Notes: generated by a model from the letters alone, not told the origin. A stretch of 64,000 nucleotides of DNA from Roseomonas sp. E05 (GCF_030063475.1 NZ_JASIRT010000006.1:1-64000); one strand, 5' to 3'; numbered from the stretch's first letter, positions 39,878 through 48,448 are shown. Made by a program: numbers and translations.

Positions 39878-40621
39878 ATGGCCCGACGCGCTTCCACCGC
39901 GCTTGCGGCGGTCCTGCTGTCCTCCACGCTGCTCTCCGGAGGGGTGGCGCTGGCGCAGCAGCAGCAGGAATGGTTTGTCCCCAACCAGCAGCAGCCGGCC
40001 CAGCCGCAGCGCTCCGCGCCGCAGCGCCAGGCGCCGCCGCAGCGTGCGGTGCAGCCCAACCCCGCTCCCCTGCCGGCCGGCGAGCAGCCGCCCGCCCCGG
40101 TCATCGGCATCGTCGATGTGCCGGAGGTGCAGCGCAACTCCACCGCCTTCAACCAGGTGCGGGAGGAAATCGAGAAGCGGCGCCAGAAGCTGAACGACGA
40201 CCTGCAGCGTGAGCAGGCCCGCTGGCGCGAGGAGCAGCAGGCGCTGGCCAATCAGCGCGGCAGCCTCTCGCCCGAGGATCTGCGCAGCAAGGAGCGCGAC
40301 CTGCAGGAGCGCGTGACCGACGCCCAGCGCGTCTTCCGCGACCGCTCGCGCGGCATCGAGCAGGCGGCGCAGCAGGCATTGCAGGAGATCGAGCAGGCAC
40401 TGGCGGTGGTGATCCGCCAGGTGGCGACCAGCCGGAAGGTGAACATCGTCCTGCCGCGGCCGCTGGTGATCTACAATGACCCGCCCTTCGACCTCTCGCC
40501 GGAGGTCTCGACGCAACTCAACAAGATCCTGAAGTCGGTCAAGGTCGCGCCGGAAGAGAGCGCGGCTCCGGCGCCGGCCGCGAACCGCCCCGCCCAGAGT
40601 CAGCCGCAGAAGCGGAACTGA
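39878..40621 (+). CDS. skp: OmpH/Skp family periplasmic chaperone
   Basis: Skp holds unfolded outer-membrane proteins in the periplasm on their way to BamA. The 247-residue product has a signal peptide (MARRASTALAAVLLSSTLLS, cleaved near ALA at 25), then a Gln/Pro/Ala-rich stretch of about 45 residues, and the Skp core (VIGIVDVPEVQRNSTAF) with two long coiled-coil arms of roughly 100 residues. The C-terminal tail is Pro/Ala/Gln-rich. The low-complexity insert between signal peptide and core is not seen in Escherichia coli Skp. lpxD starts four bases after the stop. Confidence 0.9.
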   Translation: MARRASTALAAVLLSSTLLSGGVALAQQQQEWFVPNQQQPAQPQRSAPQRQAPPQRAVQPNPAPLPAGEQPPAPVIGIVDVPEVQRNSTAFNQVREEIEKRRQKLNDDLQREQARWREEQQALANQRGSLSPEDLRSKERDLQERVTDAQRVFRDRSRGIEQAAQQALQEIEQALAVVIRQVATSRKVNIVLPRPLVIYNDPPFDLSPEVSTQLNKILKSVKVAPEESAAPAPAANRPAQSQPQKRN

Positions 40622-40625
40622 GGCC

Positions 40626-41717
40626 GTGGCCGCCGATCCGCGCTTCCATCCGGCTGCCGGTCCGTTCCCGCTCGCGCGGGTGGCCGAGGCGGGGGCGGCG
40701 CAGTTCAGCGGCGATGGCGCACGGCGCTTCCGTGACGTGGCGCCGCTGGATGCCGCGGGGCCGGAGGAGGTGGCCTTCCTCGACGGGCGCCGCAACCTGG
40801 AGGCGCTGCAGCGCAGCCAGGCAGGCGCGGTGATCCTGCAGGCGGAGTTCGCTGATGCCGTGCCGGCGGGCTGCGTGGCGCTGGTGAGCCCGGCGCCGCA
40901 CCTTGCCTTCGCCCGCATCGCGGCGCTGTTTCATCCGGCGCCCGCGCCGGTGCCCGGCATCCACCCGACCGCCAGCGTGGCGCCGGACGTGGTGCTCGGC
41001 GAGGGCAGCGAGGTCGGTCCCCATGCCGTGATCGGCGCCGGGGCGGTGCTGGGCGCGCGTGCCTATGTCGGGCCGCATGCCGTCATCGGCCCCGGCTGCG
41101 TCTTTGGCGATGATGCCCGCATCCATGCCCACGCCAGCGCGATCTGCTGCCTGGCAGGGCACCGTGTCACGCTGCATCACGGCGCGCGGGTCGGGCAGGA
41201 GGGCTTCGGCTTCACCCCGACGCCGGAGGGGCGCTTCATCACCATCCCGCAGCTCGGCCGTGTGGTGCTGGGCGACGAGGTGGAGATCGGCGCCAGTGCC
41301 TGCGTGGACCGCGGCGCGCTCGGCGATACCGTGCTGGGGCCGGGCACCCGGCTCGACAACCTGGTGCAGATCGGCCACAACGTGGTGACGGGCCGTGGCT
41401 GCGTGATTGTCGCACAGGTCGGCATCTCTGGCTCCACGCGCCTTGGCGACTACGTGACCATTGCCGGGCAGGCAGGGCTGACGGGGCATCTGAACATTGG
41501 CTCCCGGGCGCGGATCGGCGCCCAGGCCGGCGTGCAGAGCGACATTCCGCCCGGTCAGGATGTGACGGGCTCGCCCGCCATGCCGGTCAAGGATGCCTTG
41601 CGAGCGGCGCTCTACCTGCGGAAAGTGGGCGCCCGCAAGGCGCCGGCTGCCGGCGCCGCGCAGGGACGCGCAGATCAGAAGGGGCCGCCCGGGAGGCGGC
41701 CGGGACAGACGGACTAA
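40626..41717 (+). CDS. lpxD: UDP-3-O-acyl-glucosamine N-acyltransferase
   Basis: LpxD adds the second acyl chain in lipid A synthesis (third step). The 363-residue product has the uridine-binding N-terminal domain (about 1–110) and a left-handed beta-helix of hexapeptide repeats (about 113–330). The active-site pattern is in QIGHNVVTGRGCVIVAQVGISGSTRLGDYV, with the catalytic His in IGHN. The start is GTG 40626. The 40 C-terminal residues are basic and Gly/Pro-rich. fabZ starts six bases after the stop. Confidence 0.95.
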   Translation: MAADPRFHPAAGPFPLARVAEAGAAQFSGDGARRFRDVAPLDAAGPEEVAFLDGRRNLEALQRSQAGAVILQAEFADAVPAGCVALVSPAPHLAFARIAALFHPAPAPVPGIHPTASVAPDVVLGEGSEVGPHAVIGAGAVLGARAYVGPHAVIGPGCVFGDDARIHAHASAICCLAGHRVTLHHGARVGQEGFGFTPTPEGRFITIPQLGRVVLGDEVEIGASACVDRGALGDTVLGPGTRLDNLVQIGHNVVTGRGCVIVAQVGISGSTRLGDYVTIAGQAGLTGHLNIGSRARIGAQAGVQSDIPPGQDVTGSPAMPVKDALRAALYLRKVGARKAPAAGAAQGRADQKGPPGRRPGQTD

Positions 41718-41723
41718 ACGCAC

Positions 41724-42212
41724 ATGGACCAGCAAGAACAGACCGGCTCCGAGCCGGCGGCGAAGCAGAGTCTGGAGGTTTGCGACATCGCCCGCATCAT
41801 GCGGGCAATTCCGCACCGCTACCCGTTCCTGATGGTTGACCGCGTGGTCGACATGGCGCTCGGCGAGAGCGCGGTCGGCATCAAGAATGTCAGCATCAAC
41901 GAGAACTACTTCCAGGGGCACTTCCCGGCGCATCCGGTAATGCCGGGCGTGCTGATCATCGAGGCGATGGCGCAGACCGCCGCCGTGCTGGTGGTCGAGA
42001 CGCTGGGGCCGAGTGCGCAAGGCAAGCTGGTCTATTTCATGAGCGTCGAGAACGCCAAGTTCCGCCGCCCGGTCGGCCCGGGGGATCAGCTGCGCATCCA
42101 TATCCAGAAGGAGCGGTCGCGCGGCAATGTGTGGAAATTCAATGCCGTGGCCCGGGTTGATGGCGTCGTGGTGGCCGAGGCCAGCTACGCCGCGATGATC
42201 CTGGACCGCTGA
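41724..42212 (+). CDS. fabZ: 3-hydroxyacyl-ACP dehydratase FabZ
   Basis: FabZ dehydrates 3-hydroxyacyl-ACP in fatty acid elongation and competes with LpxA/LpxD for the same substrate pool, which explains its place among them. The 162-residue hot-dog-fold product has HRYPFLMVDRV (31–41), the catalytic His66 in GHFPAHPVMPGV and Glu80 in LIIEAMAQ. The first 20 residues are a polar extension. ATG 41724 lies six bases after lpxD. Confidence 0.97.
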   Translation: MDQQEQTGSEPAAKQSLEVCDIARIMRAIPHRYPFLMVDRVVDMALGESAVGIKNVSINENYFQGHFPAHPVMPGVLIIEAMAQTAAVLVVETLGPSAQGKLVYFMSVENAKFRRPVGPGDQLRIHIQKERSRGNVWKFNAVARVDGVVVAEASYAAMILDR

Positions 42213-42228
42213 TCGGATATTTGAGAGC

Positions 42229-43083
42229 GTGACGCAGACAGAGCGCGGAATCCACCCCTCCGCCGAGATCCACCCCACCGCCATCGTTGCCCCCGGCGCG
42301 GCCATCGGCCCGGGCTGCCGCATCGGGCCGTTCTGCCTCATCGGTGCCGAGGCGGCGCTGGGTGAGGGCGTGGTGCTCGACTCCCATGTCTCGGTGGACG
42401 GGATCGCCGAGATCGGCCCCGGCGTGCGGGTCAGCCCCTACGCGACCATCGGCCATGCGCCGCAGGACCTGAAGTACAAGGGCCAGCCGACCCGGGTCGT
42501 GGTCGGCGCCCGCACCATCATCCGTGAGCACGCCACCATCCATCGCGGCAGTGTCGGCGGCCATGGCGTGACGACGGTGGGGTCGGACTGCCTGATCATG
42601 GTCAACGCCCATGTCGGACATGACTGCACGCTGGACCATCACGTCATCCTGGCGAACAACGTGATGCTCGGCGGCCATGTGCAGATCGCCGACACCGTCT
42701 TCGTCGGGGGCGGCGCGGCCATCCACCAGTTCGTCCGCATCGGGCGGCAGGTGGTGGTGGGCGGCATGAGCGGCGTGGAGGCGGACATCATCCCCTTCGG
42801 CGCCGTGATGGGCAACCGTGCCCGGCTGACCGGCCTGAACCTGATCGGCCTGAAGCGCCGCGGCTTTCCCCGCAGCCAGATCCATACGTTGCGCGCCGCC
42901 TATCGCAGCCTGTTCCGCACGCCGGGCGCCTTCCAGAACCGGGTGGAGGCCACCGAGGCCGCCTTTGGCGAGGATGCGGTGGTGCGCGAGATCCTGGCCT
43001 TCATCCAGGCCGACAGCCATCGGGGCCTGTGCCGTGCCGGCCGCGAGATGCTGGAGGACGAGGACGCCGAGGCCGAGACCTGA
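42229..43083 (+). CDS. lpxA: UDP-N-acetylglucosamine O-acyltransferase
   Basis: LpxA attaches the first 3-hydroxyacyl chain to UDP-GlcNAc, the first step of lipid A synthesis. The 284-residue product begins with hexapeptide repeats (GIHPSAEIHPTAIVAPGAAIG) and includes VNAHVGHDCTLDHHVILANNVMLGGHV with the catalytic His in VGHDC. The C-terminal helical domain has LNLIGLKRRGFPRSQI. The start is GTG 42229. lpxI begins four bases after the stop. Confidence 0.96.
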   Translation: MTQTERGIHPSAEIHPTAIVAPGAAIGPGCRIGPFCLIGAEAALGEGVVLDSHVSVDGIAEIGPGVRVSPYATIGHAPQDLKYKGQPTRVVVGARTIIREHATIHRGSVGGHGVTTVGSDCLIMVNAHVGHDCTLDHHVILANNVMLGGHVQIADTVFVGGGAAIHQFVRIGRQVVVGGMSGVEADIIPFGAVMGNRARLTGLNLIGLKRRGFPRSQIHTLRAAYRSLFRTPGAFQNRVEATEAAFGEDAVVREILAFIQADSHRGLCRAGREMLEDEDAEAET

Positions 43084-43087
43084 GGCG

Positions 43088-43939
43088 ATGGGCGCGCCGC
43101 TCGGCATGATCGTCGGCGGCGGGCTGCTGCCGCAGCGGGCTGCCGCGGCCGCCGCAGCCGCCGGCCGCACCCCGCATGTCGTGGTCCTGGACGGTTTTGG
43201 TGACCCGGCCGATTATGCCGGCTATCCGCACATCGTCTGCCGGCTGGGCGCCGGAGGGCGGATGCTGGAGTGGCTGCGCGGCGCCGGGGTGCGTGATCTG
43301 GTGCTGGCCGGCAAGGTCACCCGCCCGAGCTTCTTCGCGCTGCGGCCGGATGCCGGCGCGGCGCGGCTGCTGCCGCGGATTGGCATGAAGGCTTTCGGCG
43401 GGGACGACTCCCTGCTGCAGGCCGTGCTCCGCGTGTTGCGGGAGGAGGGCTTCAACCCCATGCCGGCGCAGGACGTGCTGCAGGAATTGCTGCTGCCCGA
43501 GCCCACCGGGCTGACCAGCGCCCTGCCGGACGAGGCGGCGCGCCAGGACATCCGCCGCGGCATTGCCGTGGTGCGGGCGCTGGGCGCCGTGGATGTCGGT
43601 CAGGGCGCCGTGGTGCAGCAGGGGCTGGTGCTGGCCGTGGAGGCGATCGAGGGCACGGATGCCATGCTCGCCCGCGCCGGGTCACTGCGCCGCGAGGGAC
43701 CGGGAGGCGTGCTGGTGAAGATCCTGAAGCCGGGGCAGGATCGCCGCGTTGATCTACCGACCATCGGGCCGGACACCGTGGCCGGTGCCGCCGCAGCCGG
43801 GCTGCGCGGCATTGCCATCGAGGCGAACGGCACCATCGTGGTGGATCGGGCGGAGACCGTGGCGGCGGCCGAGGCGGCGGGCCTGTTCCTGATCGCCCTC
43901 GACCCGGCCGCGCTGGTCTGGGCTGAACCGAAATCCTGA
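43088..43939 (+). CDS. lpxI: UDP-2,3-diacylglucosamine pyrophosphatase LpxI
   Basis: LpxI hydrolyses UDP-2,3-diacylglucosamine to lipid X, replacing LpxH in alphaproteobacteria. The 283-residue product has the LpxI opening [20 protein letters not shown], the middle [43 protein letters not shown], and [26 protein letters not shown] 43088 is four bases after lpxA. In many relatives lpxB follows directly; here the next gene is gloA. Confidence 0.94.
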   Translation: MGAPLGMIVGGGLLPQRAAAAAAAAGRTPHVVVLDGFGDPADYAGYPHIVCRLGAGGRMLEWLRGAGVRDLVLAGKVTRPSFFALRPDAGAARLLPRIGMKAFGGDDSLLQAVLRVLREEGFNPMPAQDVLQELLLPEPTGLTSALPDEAARQDIRRGIAVVRALGAVDVGQGAVVQQGLVLAVEAIEGTDAMLARAGSLRREGPGGVLVKILKPGQDRRVDLPTIGPDTVAGAAAAGLRGIAIEANGTIVVDRAETVAAAEAAGLFLIALDPAALVWAEPKS

Positions 43940-43955
43940 CGGAGGAGAACCGCGC

Positions 43956-44369
43956 ATGAGCAGCTTCCTGCACACCATGATCCGTGTCGGCGACCTGGAG
44001 CGCAGCGTCGATTTCTACACCCGCCTGCTGGGCATGAAGGAACTGCGCCGCAACGACGTGCCCGAGGGCAAGTACACGCTGGTCTTCGTCGGCTTCGCAC
44101 CGGAGAGCAGCGGCGCCGGCGTCATCGAGCTGACCTACAACTACGGCACCGAGAAGTACGAGCTGGGCAATGCCTTCGGCCATCTCGCCATCGGCGTGCC
44201 CGATGTCTACGCCACCTGTGAGAAGCTGCGCGCCGAGGGTGCGAAGATCACCCGCGAGCCCGGACCGGTGAAGTTCGGCACCACCGTGATCGCCTTCGTC
44301 GAGGATCCCGATGGCTACAAGATCGAGCTGATCGAGCGCAAGTCGGCCGAGGCCGGCACGCGCGGCTGA
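43956..44369 (+). CDS. gloA: Lactoylglutathione lyase (glyoxalase I)
   Basis: This enzyme isomerises the methylglyoxal–glutathione hemithioacetal to S-lactoylglutathione. The 137-residue VOC-fold product has the four expected metal ligands: His6, Glu58 (VIELTYN), His76 (GHLAIGV) and Glu124 (KIELIER). ATG 43956 has a good GGAGGAGAA site. It ends next to a strong hairpin at 44378–44408. It may be transcribed with lpxI, which is 16 bases upstream. Confidence 0.95.
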   Translation: MSSFLHTMIRVGDLERSVDFYTRLLGMKELRRNDVPEGKYTLVFVGFAPESSGAGVIELTYNYGTEKYELGNAFGHLAIGVPDVYATCEKLRAEGAKITREPGPVKFGTTVIAFVEDPDGYKIELIERKSAEAGTRG

Positions 44370-44377
44370 AGCCCGCC

Positions 44378-44408
44378 GGGCGGGGAGGGCAAGGCGCTCC
44401 CCCCGCCC
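44378..44408. terminator. Hairpin between convergent gloA and hydrolase genes
   Basis: GGGCGGGGAG (44378–44387) pairs with CTCCCCCCGCCC (44397–44408) with a one- or two-base bulge. It lies nine bases after the gloA stop and overlaps the approach to the end of the minus-strand gene. There is no T run. Confidence 0.45.
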
Positions 44409-44411
44409 GCG

Positions 44412-45224
44412 TCAGGCCTCCTCGATGAGCACGCGGGCCGTGTGGCAGAGCAGCCCATCCGGCGCTTCCAGGGCCTCCAGCACGCCGTCCTCGTCGAGGC
44501 CGGGCAGCGGCAGCAGCGGCCCGACGCCCCCGTCATTCTGCCGCGCCATGTGGAAGGCGCGTGACGCGCGCTGCCGCTCCGTTGGCTCCGCCTCGCCGAA
44601 GGCCAGGGCAAAGGGCTTGCGAATGACCGGCAGGCGCTGCGGTGAAAGCGCCTCCACCTCCAGCGGGCTCAGCCCCAGCACTTCCTCCAGCGGCGCCAAA
44701 TCGTAGAGGCCGGAGAGTCCCAGCCCGGCCTTCACGCGCGGATGGTCCAGCAGCAGCGCCGCCAGCAATGCGCCGGAATCCCAGCCGCAAGCCAGCACCG
44801 GGCCGGCAATGCCATGCAGCGGCCCCTGTCTGCCCAGCCAGTCGAGCGCCCGGTGCAATTCGCGGGCAATGCGGGTCAGGCTGGCGCCAGGCATTGGGCT
44901 GTGGCCGGGCAGGGCGGCCGACCAGCCATGTGCCAGCAGCCCGCGCGCCAGGGCGCCGAACTCCTTCCGGCAGCCGGAGCGCCACTGGCCGCCATGCAGC
45001 AGCACCAGGCACGGCGCGGCCGGGCTGATGGCGGGGAAGAGGTCCCAGCGGCAATGCTCGCCCGCGGCATAGGGCAGGTCCAGCTTGCCCGGCCGTGCGG
45101 CGCGCAGGGCGGCGGACTCCGCGGCGCGCTGCGCCGCCCACTCGGCGGGCGAGGGCGCGGCGGCCCGGCGGACCATGGGCGCCGTGGCCGGCCCCTGCGG
45201 TGCGCCGGTGGACGCGGCGCTCAT
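44412..45224 (-). CDS. Alpha/beta-hydrolase fold protein with degenerate active site
   Basis: The 270-residue product resembles kynurenine-formamidase-like carboxylesterases, with the oxyanion motif LLHGGQWRSG at residues 75–84 and overall length and order of that family. The nucleophile elbow, normally G-x-S-x-G, reads GWDSG at 147–151, putting Asp149 where Ser is expected. The usual GGDE loop reads GEAE (210–213), and the position of the catalytic His in LPGLDEDGVLEAL holds acidic residues. By this reading all three triad residues are replaced, so it may be a pseudoenzyme or use another chemistry. The alignment was done by eye. ATG 45224 begins MSAASTGAP; nearby alternative starts exist. 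Confidence 0.7.
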   Translation of the reverse strand: MSAASTGAPQGPATAPMVRRAAAPSPAEWAAQRAAESAALRAARPGKLDLPYAAGEHCRWDLFPAISPAAPCLVLLHGGQWRSGCRKEFGALARGLLAHGWSAALPGHSPMPGASLTRIARELHRALDWLGRQGPLHGIAGPVLACGWDSGALLAALLLDHPRVKAGLGLSGLYDLAPLEEVLGLSPLEVEALSPQRLPVIRKPFALAFGEAEPTERQRASRAFHMARQNDGGVGPLLPLPGLDEDGVLEALEAPDGLLCHTARVLIEEA

Positions 45225-45360
45225 GTCGCCCTCGCCCGCAGGTTGCGAGGGAGGGCGGAATTCTTCCGGTCGGGCGTGCGCGGCATGCAGGGGAGGCTCC
45301 GGCTTAGCAAGTCACCCCAAGCCCTCTGCAACCTCCGTGCCGCGCCGCGCGGCACCCTGC

Positions 45361-45807
45361 TCAGGTGGTGGGCGGTGCCATCAGCGGCGCCAGGGCTGCC
45401 CGCAAACTGGGCGGCACCGGCTGGGTCCGGCTCTGCGTCGCGGCATCCACATGCACGTGGATGAAGTGGCCCTCGGCACAGGCGGTGTCCTGGTCCGGCC
45501 GGAACAGACCGATTTCGTAGCGCACCGAGCTGTTGCCGATATGGGCGACCCGCAGGCCGGCGCTCAGGACGTCGGGGAAATAGGCGGGCGCGTGATGGCG
45601 GCAGAGCGTCTCGACCACCACGCCGAGAACGTCGCCGTTGCGCATGTCGAGGCCACCCGTTGCGTTCAGGAAATGCGCGACCAGCGTGTCGAAATACGTG
45701 TAGTAAACCGCGTTGTTGACATGCCCAAAGCTGTCCTGGTCGCCCCAGCGGGTCGGAATCTCCAGAAAGAACCGGTAGTCGGACCGGCGGGGAATGGTCT
45801 TGCCCAT
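45361..45807 (-). CDS. Acyl-CoA thioesterase, 4-hydroxybenzoyl-CoA thioesterase family
   Basis: The 148-residue product is a single hot-dog domain with the family motif RWGDQDSFGHVNNAVYYTYFDT (residues 20–41), where the second Asp is the likely catalytic residue. It then has VVVETLCRHHAPAYFPD and IGNSSVRYEIGLF. Substrate is not determined by sequence; short or aromatic acyl-CoA is usual. I chose ATG 45807 because it starts the domain cleanly after GGAGTCC; an in-frame start at 45999 reads unrelated sequence. It is divergent from minC, with 120 bases between the start codons. Confidence 0.88.
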   Translation of the reverse strand: MGKTIPRRSDYRFFLEIPTRWGDQDSFGHVNNAVYYTYFDTLVAHFLNATGGLDMRNGDVLGVVVETLCRHHAPAYFPDVLSAGLRVAHIGNSSVRYEIGLFRPDQDTACAEGHFIHVHVDAATQSRTQPVPPSLRAALAPLMAPPTT

Positions 45808-45927
45808 GGGGAGTGGGGACTCCTGTTGCTGCTGTGATGCTTTTCGCACGCGCGGCCGCAAAACAACGCCGCTCATGTCAGCCAGGGCTTCGCCCAGGCG
45901 CTCCGCTTTTGTATAGATGATGAATTC

Positions 45928-46788
45928 GTGGCGAACAGGATGTCTCCCGGCGGCGGAATGCCGCCAGGCCAGGCATCTGCCGCGCCGGAAGCCTCTCACG
46001 CCGCCCCCAGGCCAGGATCGCCACTGCAGCCGATGTCAGCTCCCGCCGCCACCCCCCGCCTTGAGCCATTCCGGCTGCGCGGTGCCAATTTCAACCTGCT
46101 CGTGCTTCGGTTGCTCGATCCGCGGCCGGAGGTGATCATTCCGGCGCTGGCCGACCAGTTCCGCCGCGCACCGGGCTTCCTCCGCTTCGCGCCGCTGGTG
46201 CTGGGTCTGGACGACCTCGTCATCGCGCCGCATGAAATCGACTTCGCCGCATTCGCGGCCGAGCTGCGCCGCATCGAGATCACTCCGATCGGCACGGTCG
46301 GCGGAACGCCGGAGCTGCGCGGCGCGGCCCAGGGCGCCGGCCTGCCACCGCTGCGCCTGGCCGGCGGCGGCAAGGAGGAGGATGTGGCGCTGCCCACGCC
46401 TGCTCCGGCCGCCGCGCCGCAGGAGCCCGCCGCGCCGCCGCTGCCCCCCGGCACGGCGCGGCCGACCATGGTGATCGACCATGCCGTGCGCGCCGGCCAG
46501 CGCATCTGGGCGCAGGGCGCCGACCTGATCGTCAACGGCACCGTGAACCCGGGCGCCGAGGTGATCGCGGACGGCAATCTGCACGTCTACGGTACCCTGC
46601 GCGGCCGCGCCATCGCCGGTGGCGCCGACAATACCGAAGCGCGCGTCTTCGCACTGAATTTCGACCCTGAGCTGGTTTCCATCGCGGGCTACTACGCGGT
46701 ACGGGAAGGGCTTGCGGATGCTCCGATCGGCAAGGCCGTGCAGGTGCGGCTGATCGGCGAGAATATGCGATTCGACCGGCTGGGCTGA
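45928..46788 (+). CDS. minC: Septum site-determining protein MinC
   Basis: MinC blocks FtsZ polymerisation away from mid-cell when recruited by MinD. The 286-residue product has an N-terminal inhibitory domain (about 45–145), an Ala/Pro-rich linker (about 145–180) and the C-terminal beta-helix domain. That domain starts VIDHAVRAGQRIWAQGADLIVNGTVNPGAEVIADGNLHVYGTLRGRA, which also binds MinD. The start is uncertain: GTG 45928 is used here, and ATG 45940 is close. The first 35 residues are low-complexity and a start at 46033 is also conceivable. It heads minC–minD–minE. Confidence 0.92.
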   Translation: MANRMSPGGGMPPGQASAAPEASHAAPRPGSPLQPMSAPAATPRLEPFRLRGANFNLLVLRLLDPRPEVIIPALADQFRRAPGFLRFAPLVLGLDDLVIAPHEIDFAAFAAELRRIEITPIGTVGGTPELRGAAQGAGLPPLRLAGGGKEEDVALPTPAPAAAPQEPAAPPLPPGTARPTMVIDHAVRAGQRIWAQGADLIVNGTVNPGAEVIADGNLHVYGTLRGRAIAGGADNTEARVFALNFDPELVSIAGYYAVREGLADAPIGKAVQVRLIGENMRFDRLG

Positions 46789-46820
46789 CTGGGCTGCCCG
46801 CCGGCACAAAGGAGAGACTC

Positions 46821-47639
46821 ATGGCGCAAGTGATCGTGGTGACGTCCGGCAAGGGAGGGGTCGGCAAGACCACAAGCTCCGCCGCCTTCGCCACCGGTCT
46901 CGCCCAGAGCGGCAAGAAGACGGTGGTGATCGACTTCGACGTCGGCCTGCGCAACCTCGACCTCATCATGGGGGTGGAGCGCCGCGTGGTGTTCGACATC
47001 GTCAATGTCATCACCGGCGAGGCCAAGCTCAACCAGGCGCTGATCCGCGACAAGCGGGTGGACACTCTCTCCATCCTCCCCGCCAGCCAGACGCGCGACA
47101 AGGACGCGCTGACCAAGGAAGGTGTCGCGACCATCATCGAGGAGCTGTCGAAGGACTTCGACTACATCCTCTGCGACAGCCCGGCCGGCATCGAGAAGGG
47201 CGCGCTGCTGGCGCTCTACTTCGCCGATCAGGCGATCATCGTGACCAACCCGGAAGTCTCCTCGGTCCGCGACTCCGACCGCATCCTCGGGGTCCTGCAG
47301 TCGAAGTCGAAGCGCGCGGAGGAGAAGCGGGACCCGGTGAAGGAGCATCTGATCGTCACCCGCTACGACCCCAACCGGGTCGAGAGGGGCGAGATGCTGA
47401 AGCTCGAGGACATCCGCGAGATCCTGGCGATCCCGCTGCTGGGCGTCATCCCCGAGAGCGAAAGCGTGCTGAAGGCCTCGAACACCGGCAATCCCGTCAT
47501 TTTGGACGAGGCATCCAACGCCGGTCTGGCCTACAAGGATGCAGTCGCGCGCTTCCTGGGCGAGGACAGGCCGCATCGCTTCCTGGACCCGGAGAAGAGG
47601 GGCTTCCTGTCGCGCCTGTTCGGGGGGAGGGCCGCATGA
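46821..47639 (+). CDS. minD: Septum site-determining protein MinD
   Basis: MinD is the membrane-bound ATPase of the Min oscillator. The 272-residue product has the deviant Walker A GKGGVGKTTSS (Lys11 and Lys16), the FDVGLRNLDLIMGVERRVV stretch and CDSPAGIEKGA. The C-terminal amphipathic membrane-targeting helix is RGFLSRLFGG. ATG 46821 has an AAAGGAGAG site. Its stop overlaps the minE ATG by four bases (ATGA). Confidence 0.97.
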   Translation: MAQVIVVTSGKGGVGKTTSSAAFATGLAQSGKKTVVIDFDVGLRNLDLIMGVERRVVFDIVNVITGEAKLNQALIRDKRVDTLSILPASQTRDKDALTKEGVATIIEELSKDFDYILCDSPAGIEKGALLALYFADQAIIVTNPEVSSVRDSDRILGVLQSKSKRAEEKRDPVKEHLIVTRYDPNRVERGEMLKLEDIREILAIPLLGVIPESESVLKASNTGNPVILDEASNAGLAYKDAVARFLGEDRPHRFLDPEKRGFLSRLFGGRAA

Positions 47640-47941
47640 GTTGGCTCGATGTCTTTCGCGGCGCCCGCAAGCCGCCGCCAAGTGCGGGCGCCGCCAAGGA
47701 GCGGCTGCAGATCGTGCTGGCGCATGAGCGCATCAGCCGCACGGGCACCGACTTCCTGCCGCGGCTCCAGCGCGAGCTGATCGAGGTGGTGGCGCGCTAC
47801 GTCGCCATCGACCCGAAGGCGGTGAACGTGTCGCTCGACCGCGGCGGCGACATGAGCACCCTCGCCATTGAGGTCGAGTTGCCCGGGCCGGAAAAGGTGG
47901 TCATCAAACCGGAGATCAAGGGCGATACCAGCCCTGCCTGA
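47636..47941 (+). CDS. minE: Cell division topological specificity factor MinE
   Basis: MinE stimulates MinD ATPase and drives the oscillation that keeps the division plane central. The 101-residue product has the N-terminal membrane and MinD-binding part (MSWLDVFRG, then ERLQIVLAHERI) and the dimerising domain with LQRELIEVVARYVAID. The start overlaps the minD stop. The operon ends at the strong terminator 47987–48022. Confidence 0.96.
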   Translation: MSWLDVFRGARKPPPSAGAAKERLQIVLAHERISRTGTDFLPRLQRELIEVVARYVAIDPKAVNVSLDRGGDMSTLAIEVELPGPEKVVIKPEIKGDTSPA

Positions 47942-47986
47942 ACGCCCCGGCTGGCCCCTCACACTGCCTTGGCCTGGACCGAAGCG

Positions 47987-48022
47987 CTCCTCGCTGGCTC
48001 TGCCGGCGAGGAGTTTTTTTTT
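47987..48022 (+). terminator. Rho-independent terminator of minCDE
   Basis: A 12-pair stem (47987–47998 with 48002–48013, one T·G) with a three-base loop is followed by nine T at 48014–48022. It is the clearest terminator in the window and lies 46 bases after the minE stop. The next 170 bases to 48192 hold nothing I can assign. Confidence 0.92.
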
Positions 48023-48192
48023 AGAGTACCCGCTGCCTGGGGCAGCTTGCGCCCGGAGGAGGGTGGCTCCGCCCCGGCGGCCGACCGGGTCAGCAAGGCC
48101 CGCGGGTGTTCCGGCAACTCGGTGGCCGCCAGCAGGGCCTCGCCCCGCCCCTGCCCGTGCCGGCGAGGGAGCCGCGCAATGGGCGTGCCGCG

Positions 48193-48378
48193 TCAGCGCG
48201 CCGCCAGTTCCGTCTCCAGCGCCTTGATCTTGGCGGTCAGCGACTGGCGCAGCGAGGCCGCGGCATGCGGCTTCAGCGCCGCCAATGCCTCCTTGAGGTC
48301 GCGCAACTGCCGCTTCTTCTCCTCAACTGTCCGGGAGATGGGGCGGCTGCCGGAAAGCTGTCCGTCAAAGGCACGCAT
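48193..48378 (-). CDS. Small coiled-coil hypothetical protein
   Basis: This 61-residue protein begins MRAFDGQLSGSRPISRTVEEKK and is mostly one charged amphipathic helix with heptad spacing of Leu and Ala (LRDLKEALAALKP, then LTAKIKALETELAAR). It has no signal peptide or membrane segment. ATG 48378 has a GAAGGA site nine bases upstream; an in-frame GTG at 48411 would add 11 residues. It lies 70 bases downstream of the marR gene on the same strand, so the two are probably cotranscribed. I do not recognise a family, and function is unknown. Confidence 0.65.
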   Translation of the reverse strand: MRAFDGQLSGSRPISRTVEEKKRQLRDLKEALAALKPHAAASLRQSLTAKIKALETELAAR

Positions 48379-48448
48379 GATGGCAAATCCTTCGGATGCT
48401 CCGCCGGCCACGAAGGCGGGCCGGCGCAGAATGGGGAAACGGGGTTGA

